A stretch of DNA of 64,000 nucleotides from contig CAMAYZ010000001.1 of assembly GCA_945863115.1 (NCBI GenBank), positions 62,001-126,000 of the forward strand. Direction: 5' to 3'. The notes under the pieces are model-generated. The model did not search any database. It was not told the origin of the DNA and saw only the letters and a program-made list of their open reading frames with translations. The translations under genes and the position numbers were made by a program. Position 1 is the stretch's first letter. Every line of letters begins with the position of its first letter. The stretch is from Bifidobacterium breve. GTDB lineage: Bacteria; Actinomycetota; Actinomycetes; Nanopelagicales; Nanopelagicaceae. Below are positions 60,511 through 64,000 of this stretch, piece by piece.

Positions 60511-61128
60511 GTGGAACTCAATACGCCGCGTCTTGCGGGTTCGGCACCAAGTGGTGGATTAGATGACCAGGTTTATAACCGTCTTCTAAAAGAGCGCATC
60601 ATCTTCTTAGGTTCAGTAGTTGAAGATTCAATGGCCAATGCCATCTCTGCTCAGTTGCTATTACTTGCAGCTGAAGATCCAGATAAAGATATTTTCCTTT
60701 ACATAAATTCACCAGGCGGTTCAATCTCTGCCGGTATGGCAATTTATGACACCATGCAATACATCAAGAATGATGTTGCAACAGTTGCAATGGGACTTGC
60801 TGCATCAATGGGTCAGTTCTTACTTTGCGCAGGTGCACCAGGCAAGCGCTACGCACTTCCACACGCAAGAATTATGATGCACCAACCTTCAGGTGGAATC
60901 GGTGGAACTGCTTCAGATATCAAGATTCAAGCCGAACAAATGTCATTTACAAAGAAGAAGATGGCAGAACTAATCTCTTTCCACACTGGACAGAAGGCTG
61001 AAACTATTGAAGCTGATTCTGATCGCGATCGCTGGTTCACGGCTGAAGACGCAAAAGAATATGGCTTCGTAGATCACGTCGTGCGTTCAGCAGGACAAGT
61101 ATCTGGAAGCGGAGGAACTGCTAAATGA
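60511..61128 (+). CDS. clpP1: ATP-dependent Clp protease proteolytic subunit ClpP1
   Basis: 205 residues with GTG start and a consensus AGGAGG RBS. Serine-protease triad: Ser99 in [12 protein letters not shown], His124 in [12 protein letters not shown], and Asp of [11 protein letters not shown] (~173). Actinobacteria assemble mixed ClpP1P2 barrels fed by ClpX or ClpC. It overlaps clpP2 by 4 bp. Confidence 0.95.
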   Translation: MELNTPRLAGSAPSGGLDDQVYNRLLKERIIFLGSVVEDSMANAISAQLLLLAAEDPDKDIFLYINSPGGSISAGMAIYDTMQYIKNDVATVAMGLAASMGQFLLCAGAPGKRYALPHARIMMHQPSGGIGGTASDIKIQAEQMSFTKKKMAELISFHTGQKAETIEADSDRDRWFTAEDAKEYGFVDHVVRSAGQVSGSGGTAK

Positions 61129-61733
61129 TAAATAACCGTTACATACTTCCAACTATTGAAGAGAAGACTTCATATGGATACAAGCGTTTAGATCCATATA
61201 CAAAGCTCTTCGAAGAGCGCATTATTTTCTTAGGCCAGGCGATTGATGACACCGTTGCAAACGATGTCATGGCCCAACTTTTAACTCTGGAATCTATGGA
61301 TCCAGATCGCGACATCATGATGTATATAAATTCACCAGGCGGTTCTTTCACTGCTCTGACTGCAATTTATGACACGATGCAATTTGTTCGACCAGATGTA
61401 ATGACAATTTGTTTGGGACAAGCAGCATCAGCTGCAGCAATCTTGCTTGCTGGCGGTGCAAAGGGAAAGCGCTACGCCCTTGAACATGCACGCATCTTGA
61501 TTCACCAGCCATATAGCGAAGGTGGCGGACAGGGTTCAGATATTGAAATCCAAGCCCGCGAAATTATGCGAATGCGTGCCTTGCTAGAAGAGATGTTGGT
61601 CAAGCATTCTGTTAAGAGCGCCGAAGAAATTACAAAAGATATCGAACGCGACAAGATCCTTACCGCAGCAGAAGCTGTTGAATACGGACTTATCGACCAA
61701 GTTATGGTGAGCCGCAAGGCATCAGCAAAATAA
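61125..61733 (+). CDS. clpP2: ATP-dependent Clp protease proteolytic subunit ClpP2
   Basis: 202 residues. Catalytic Ser102 in [16 protein letters not shown], His127 in [12 protein letters not shown], and acidic residue in [17 protein letters not shown]. It differs in the handle region from ClpP1, as expected for the obligate heteromeric partner. Start overlaps the clpP1 stop (ATGA). Confidence 0.95.
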   Translation: MINNRYILPTIEEKTSYGYKRLDPYTKLFEERIIFLGQAIDDTVANDVMAQLLTLESMDPDRDIMMYINSPGGSFTALTAIYDTMQFVRPDVMTICLGQAASAAAILLAGGAKGKRYALEHARILIHQPYSEGGGQGSDIEIQAREIMRMRALLEEMLVKHSVKSAEEITKDIERDKILTAAEAVEYGLIDQVMVSRKASAK

Positions 61734-61808
61734 AAATTCGCCTATAAGCGAACAGAGTTAGGCTGGGATTTGCCCGCAAGAATCGGGGCAAAGTCCTAGC
61801 CTTCTCTT

Positions 61809-63116
61809 ATGAATACGCGCATTGGTGAATCTGGCGATCTCTTGAAATGTTCTTTCTGCGGAAAGACCCAGAAGCAAGTTAAGAAGTTAATTGCCGGTCC
61901 TGGCGTTTACATCTGCGATGAATGTATTGAACTTTGTAATGAAATTATTATTGAAGAGCTCGAAGAGACCAGCACGCTTGGACTTGCTGAACTTCCAAAG
62001 CCACAAGAGATTTATGAATTTCTAGACCAGTATGTTGTTGGCCAAGATCGCGCAAAGAAATCTTTATCGGTTGCGGTATACAACCACTACAAACGCGTGC
62101 AATCTGGTGAATCAAAGCGCGAAGAATCAATCGAATTATCTAAATCAAATATTTTAATTCTTGGACCAACAGGTTGCGGTAAAACGCTGCTTGCTCAAAC
62201 GTTGGCTCGCATGCTCAATGTGCCATTTGCAATCGCAGATGCAACCGCATTAACTGAAGCGGGATACGTTGGTGAAGATGTTGAGAACATTCTGCTTAAG
62301 TTAATCCAAGCCGCTGATTACGATGTTAAAAAAGCCGAAACCGGAATTATCTATATTGATGAAATTGATAAGGTTGCACGCAAGAGCGAGAACCCATCAA
62401 TTACTCGCGACGTTTCAGGTGAAGGTGTGCAGCAAGCACTTCTAAAGATTCTTGAAGGCACAACAGCTGCGGTTCCACCACAAGGTGGACGTAAGCACCC
62501 ACATCAAGAATTTCTACAAATTGATACAACAAATATTCTCTTTATTGTTGGTGGCGCATTTGCTGGACTTGAGAAAATTATTGAAGGTCGCAAAGGCAAA
62601 GCTGGAGTTGGATTCAACGCAACACTTCAAAGCGCAGAAGAAAACGCGGCAAAAGATTTCTTCGGCGATGTAATGCCAGAAGATTTGCTGAAGTTTGGAA
62701 TGATTCCAGAATTTATTGGTCGTCTACCAATTCTTACAAGTGTTGAAAATCTTGATCGCCCAGCACTTATGGAAATCCTTACTGAACCAAAGAATGCATT
62801 GGTAAAGCAGTATCAGAAGCTATTTGAATTAGATGATGTAGAACTTGAATTTTCACCTGATGCACTAGAAGTTGTTGCCGATCTTGCGATAAAACGCGGA
62901 ACTGGTGCACGTGGACTTCGCGCGATTATGGAAGAAACTTTGCTTGGCGTTATGTATGAGATTCCATCTAAGCCAGAAGTGGCAAAGGTGATAATTACGC
63001 CACAAGTTGTTCTAAAAGAAGCGGCTCCAACATTGGTTAATCGCCCTGCAGGTGGCCCAAAGCGCCAGAGCAAGGCCGATAAGGCTGAGAAGAGTTCAGA
63101 AGAGAAGAGCGCTTAA
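61809..63116 (+). CDS. clpX: ATP-dependent Clp protease ATPase subunit ClpX
   Basis: 435 residues. N-terminal zinc-binding domain with Cys14, Cys17, Cys36, Cys39 ([10 protein letters not shown]...ICDECIELC). AAA+ core: Walker A GPTGCGKT at 119-126, Walker [12 protein letters not shown], pore-loop region GYVGEDV, and the sensor-2 [11 protein letters not shown]. The C-terminal tail is Lys/Glu-rich. It unfolds substrates for ClpP1P2. It lies 75 bp after clpP2, so a separate promoter is possible. Confidence 0.96.
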   Translation: MNTRIGESGDLLKCSFCGKTQKQVKKLIAGPGVYICDECIELCNEIIIEELEETSTLGLAELPKPQEIYEFLDQYVVGQDRAKKSLSVAVYNHYKRVQSGESKREESIELSKSNILILGPTGCGKTLLAQTLARMLNVPFAIADATALTEAGYVGEDVENILLKLIQAADYDVKKAETGIIYIDEIDKVARKSENPSITRDVSGEGVQQALLKILEGTTAAVPPQGGRKHPHQEFLQIDTTNILFIVGGAFAGLEKIIEGRKGKAGVGFNATLQSAEENAAKDFFGDVMPEDLLKFGMIPEFIGRLPILTSVENLDRPALMEILTEPKNALVKQYQKLFELDDVELEFSPDALEVVADLAIKRGTGARGLRAIMEETLLGVMYEIPSKPEVAKVIITPQVVLKEAAPTLVNRPAGGPKRQSKADKAEKSSEEKSA

Positions 63117-63132
63117 TCTAGACTCATCTCCT

Positions 63133-64000
63133 ATGAGCGATAGCAATAAATCTAGTAAGAAAGAGTTAGCGGCAACTTTCACGCCCGCTGACATCGAAGC
63201 GCCGCTCTATCAAAAATGGTTATTGGCTGGTTACTTCACAGCAGATGCAAAATCAACAAAACCGCCATTCACAATTGTTATTCCACCACCAAATGTCACA
63301 GGTAGTTTGCACATTGGTCACGCGCTAGACCACACACTTCAAGATGTTTTAATTCGCATGAAGCGCATGAAAGGTTTTGAAGCGCTCTGGCTTCCGGGAA
63401 TGGATCACGCAGGAATTGCCACTCAAAATGTTGTTGAGAAACAATTAGCTGCAAAAGGTTTATCGAGACATGATCTTGGACGCGAAGCATTTGTTGCAAA
63501 AGTTTGGGAATGGAAAGAAGAATCTGGTGGCTTAATTCTTGACCAGATGAAACGTCTTGGTGATTCTGTTGATTGGTCGCGCGAGCGATTTACGATGGAT
63601 GCCGGATTGTCGAAGGCAGTCCTTGAAATCTTCAAACGTTTATATGATGCAGAATTAATTTATCGCGCAGAACGGATTATCAACTGGTGTCCACGATGTT
63701 TAACTGCGCTCTCAGATATCGAAGTAGAACATAGCGATGATTCTGGTGAATTCGTTCAAGTTCGATATGGCGATGATGAAGTTTCAATCGTAGTTGCAAC
63801 CACACGTGCTGAAACAATGATGGGCGATGGTGCTGTTGCGGTTCACCCAGATGATCCAAGATATAAGGATTTAATTGGCAAGAAAGTTTTGTTGCCGTTA
63901 GTAAATCGGATGATTCCAATTATTGCGGATGAGTTAGTTGATCCAGACTTCGGAACTGGTGCAGTAAAAGTAACTGGTGCTCACGATCCAAATGACTTTG
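63133..64000 (+). CDS. valS: Valine--tRNA ligase (3' truncated by window)
   Basis: Open from ATG 63133 to the window end (289 codons seen). It is absent from the ORF track because no stop is reached. Class I synthetase signatures: [21 protein letters not shown] (HIGH motif) and [19 protein letters not shown]. The editing-domain region begins with [20 protein letters not shown]. The KMSKS motif lies beyond the window. valS near clpX is the usual actinobacterial order. Confidence 0.95.
   Translation, partial: MSDSNKSSKKELAATFTPADIEAPLYQKWLLAGYFTADAKSTKPPFTIVIPPPNVTGSLHIGHALDHTLQDVLIRMKRMKGFEALWLPGMDHAGIATQNVVEKQLAAKGLSRHDLGREAFVAKVWEWKEESGGLILDQMKRLGDSVDWSRERFTMDAGLSKAVLEIFKRLYDAELIYRAERIINWCPRCLTALSDIEVEHSDDSGEFVQVRYGDDEVSIVVATTRAETMMGDGAVAVHPDDPRYKDLIGKKVLLPLVNRMIPIIADELVDPDFGTGAVKVTGAHDPNDF

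Noticed and set aside
1-64000. CRISPR arrays, prophage modules, IS elements, rRNA genes
   Set aside because: No regularly spaced repeats, no phage structural or integrase genes, no transposase and no rRNA sequence were seen in the window.

Overview
ORGANISM. The window looks like a streamlined, low-GC actinobacterium, most likely a freshwater acI (Nanopelagicales, Candidatus Planktophila or Nanopelagicus type). The support is actinobacterial gene content and order: mshB for mycothiol; the DUF3107-TetR-moeZ block; the ettA-thioesterase-globin-pepN-rpiB-tig-clpP1-clpP2-clpX-valS order, which resembles the M. tuberculosis chromosome; an AT-leaning base composition (judged by eye, not calculated); very short intergenic gaps; and many overlapping start and stop codons. 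The genus-level guess is inference.

LAYOUT. 0-5.3 kb: the end of mrp, then a tight run of a PRC/MgtE-N/CBS sensor-like protein, an NRAMP-like carrier with altered motifs, an EamA exporter, a PHP phosphoesterase and MarC. 5.3-13.1 kb: housekeeping genes (DUF3107, TetR, moeZ, mshB, cysS, a 7Fe ferredoxin, a dapC-like aminotransferase that seems to need a CTG start, and a methyltransferase). 13.1-31.8 kb: a large carbohydrate-catabolism region. It holds a three-piece UxaA-type dehydratase, an LldD-type FMN enzyme, two tandem zinc dehydrogenases, four Gfo/Idh/MocA oxidoreductases, iolB, iolD, iolE, a LacI regulator, an aldehyde dehydrogenase, an HpcH/HpaI aldolase and a D-2-hydroxyacid dehydrogenase. 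Together these would oxidise and dehydrate inositol and probably sugar acids. IolC and IolJ are not in the window. 31.8-37 kb: trhO, speB and transporter or small-enzyme genes. 37-40.8 kb: an accessory, AT-rich patch with a large LuxR-type regulator, a small membrane protein, and a secreted metallopeptidase gene flanked by 22-bp direct repeats of the tRNA-Lys 3' end. 40.8-42.9 kb: tRNA-Lys, ppa, tRNA-His, a VapBC pair and orn. 42.9-47.3 kb: a phosphate-uptake operon in the order pstC-pstA-pstB-pstS, with 11-bp GTTCAC-type direct repeats (PHO-box-like) before pstC and before pstS. 47.3-64 kb: a conserved actinobacterial core (ettA, thioesterase, globin, MscS, HNH, pepN, trmB, rpiB, purine permease, tig, clpP1P2X, valS), interrupted by two secreted proteins. 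One of these is collagen-like and lies next to tRNA-Gly.

MOST INTERESTING. (1) A 1.5-kb one-gene cassette bounded by a duplicated tRNA-Lys end and lacking an integrase. (2) A UxaA enzyme split into a SAF subunit and two paralogous large subunits that have lost complementary conserved motifs. (3) An MgtE-type Mg sensor module without its channel, translationally coupled to an NRAMP-like carrier with DPAG/APW in place of DPGN/MPH. Start codons in the ORF track were adjusted where ribosome binding sites, overlaps or conserved N-termini argued for it.
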